From a virus, in the IMG/VR virus record IMGVR_UViG_3300028392_000012, positions 1 through 38,446 of that record: a stretch of 38,446 nucleotides of DNA; one strand, given 5' to 3'. The translations under genes were made by a program, and so were the position numbers. Below, piece after piece: positions 38,196 through 38,446 of this stretch; the first letter of the stretch is position 1, and each line of letters starts with the position of its first letter. The notes beneath the pieces were generated by a model that did not search any database, was not told where the DNA came from, and was given only the letters and a program-made list of their open reading frames with translations.

Positions 38196-38434
38196 TCGTC
38201 GTCCTCGTCTACCCATTCATAATCGTCCTCGGTTGAAAGGACATGACTGAGTATTCCAGTTCTACGCCATGCAGGTAAATCGGACGTTCGATGCTCCTCT
38301 AGCCAAACGCTTCCATCTCCCCCCACCCATTCGGTTAAAAGGATCCATGTCGTGCAGACAGCGGTTTCAGAACGGGCAGCCCCATTGGTTTTGATCAGTT
38401 GATCAACCTGTTCGGACAGCGGGCTGGTTTTCAT
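38192..38434 (-). CDS. Acidic-tailed hypothetical protein spanning the circle junction (80 aa)
   Basis: Starts MKTSPLSEQVDQLIKTNGAA inside the terminal repeat, has a hydrophobic middle (VCTTWILLTEWVGG) and ends with a very acidic DDYEWVDEDDE. It directly precedes the resolvase-like gene with an ATGA overlap. No family recognised. Confidence 0.65.
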   Translation of the reverse strand: MKTSPLSEQVDQLIKTNGAARSETAVCTTWILLTEWVGGDGSVWLEEHRTSDLPAWRRTGILSHVLSTEDDYEWVDEDDE

Positions 38435-38446
38435 AACCTCATTCTA
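38320..38446. repeat. Terminal direct repeat, right copy
   Basis: Identical to bases 1-127. It contains the start of the junction-spanning gene. Counted once, the circle is 38,319 bp. Confidence 0.95.

Overview
The window is one complete phage genome of about 38.3 kb that was assembled as a circle and cut open. The first 127 bases recur exactly as the last 127, so the unique length is about 38,319 bp. Every protein gene I can support lies on the minus strand, tightly packed with ATGA/TAATG overlaps. The phage has a siphovirus (long flexible tail) plan with an HK97-type head. The host is most likely an actinobacterium: there are two WhiB-family regulators, an actinophage-style lysin, and small proteins of types common in actinophages. 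The moderate base composition and the assembly-like ends would fit a freshwater lineage such as Nanopelagicales, but that host guess is inference. I see no integrase, immunity repressor, polymerase, primase or helicase, so it looks lytic and dependent on the host replisome.

Right to left (direction of transcription): 38.4-36.3 kb carries a PD-(D/E)XK resolvase-like protein, a zinc-ribbon protein, an HNH endonuclease, an SSB and small acidic proteins. From 36.3 to 32.4 kb lies a tightly coupled cassette: a conserved hypothetical, a glycosyltransferase-like protein, a DPPW DNA methyltransferase, an IbrA-like PP-loop ATPase (PAPS-reductase family), an IbrB-like ParB/sulfiredoxin-fold protein and a second ParB-like protein. 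I regard this as a candidate DNA-modification, anti-defence or host-manipulation system. From 32.4 to 24.2 kb is the packaging and head module (TerS, TerL, portal, MuF, small virion protein, protease/scaffold, major capsid), ending in a strong hairpin. From 24.2 to 13.3 kb come the connector, tail terminator, major tail protein, frameshifted tail assembly chaperone, tape measure, tail tip and fibre-like protein. From 13.3 to 12.2 kb is a lysis cassette of small membrane proteins plus a peptidase lysin. From 12.2 to 10.8 kb are a small HTH protein and a calcineurin-like phosphoesterase.

The left 10.7 kb is an accessory/early region of about 30 short genes divided into five transcription units. 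Each unit begins with a copy of one cassette: two or three GTTATCAAA direct repeats about 11-12 bp apart, a TTGACA-type promoter, a small GGGC/GCCC leader hairpin, and a conserved GAAGGGAAAACC ribosome-binding leader. The Cas4/RecB-like nuclease, single-strand annealing-like protein, winged-helix protein and both WhiB proteins are here, along with many zinc-ribbon microproteins. A hairpin-rich gap of about 310 bp without genes (3160-3470) is the only long non-coding stretch and could be a structured RNA or the replication origin.

Several real genes are very short and are included from direct reading of the sequence (for example 36310-36471, 12847-12960, 7104-7283, 5584-5721, 2221-2385, 1785-1907, and the frameshifted chaperone extension at 19897-20094).
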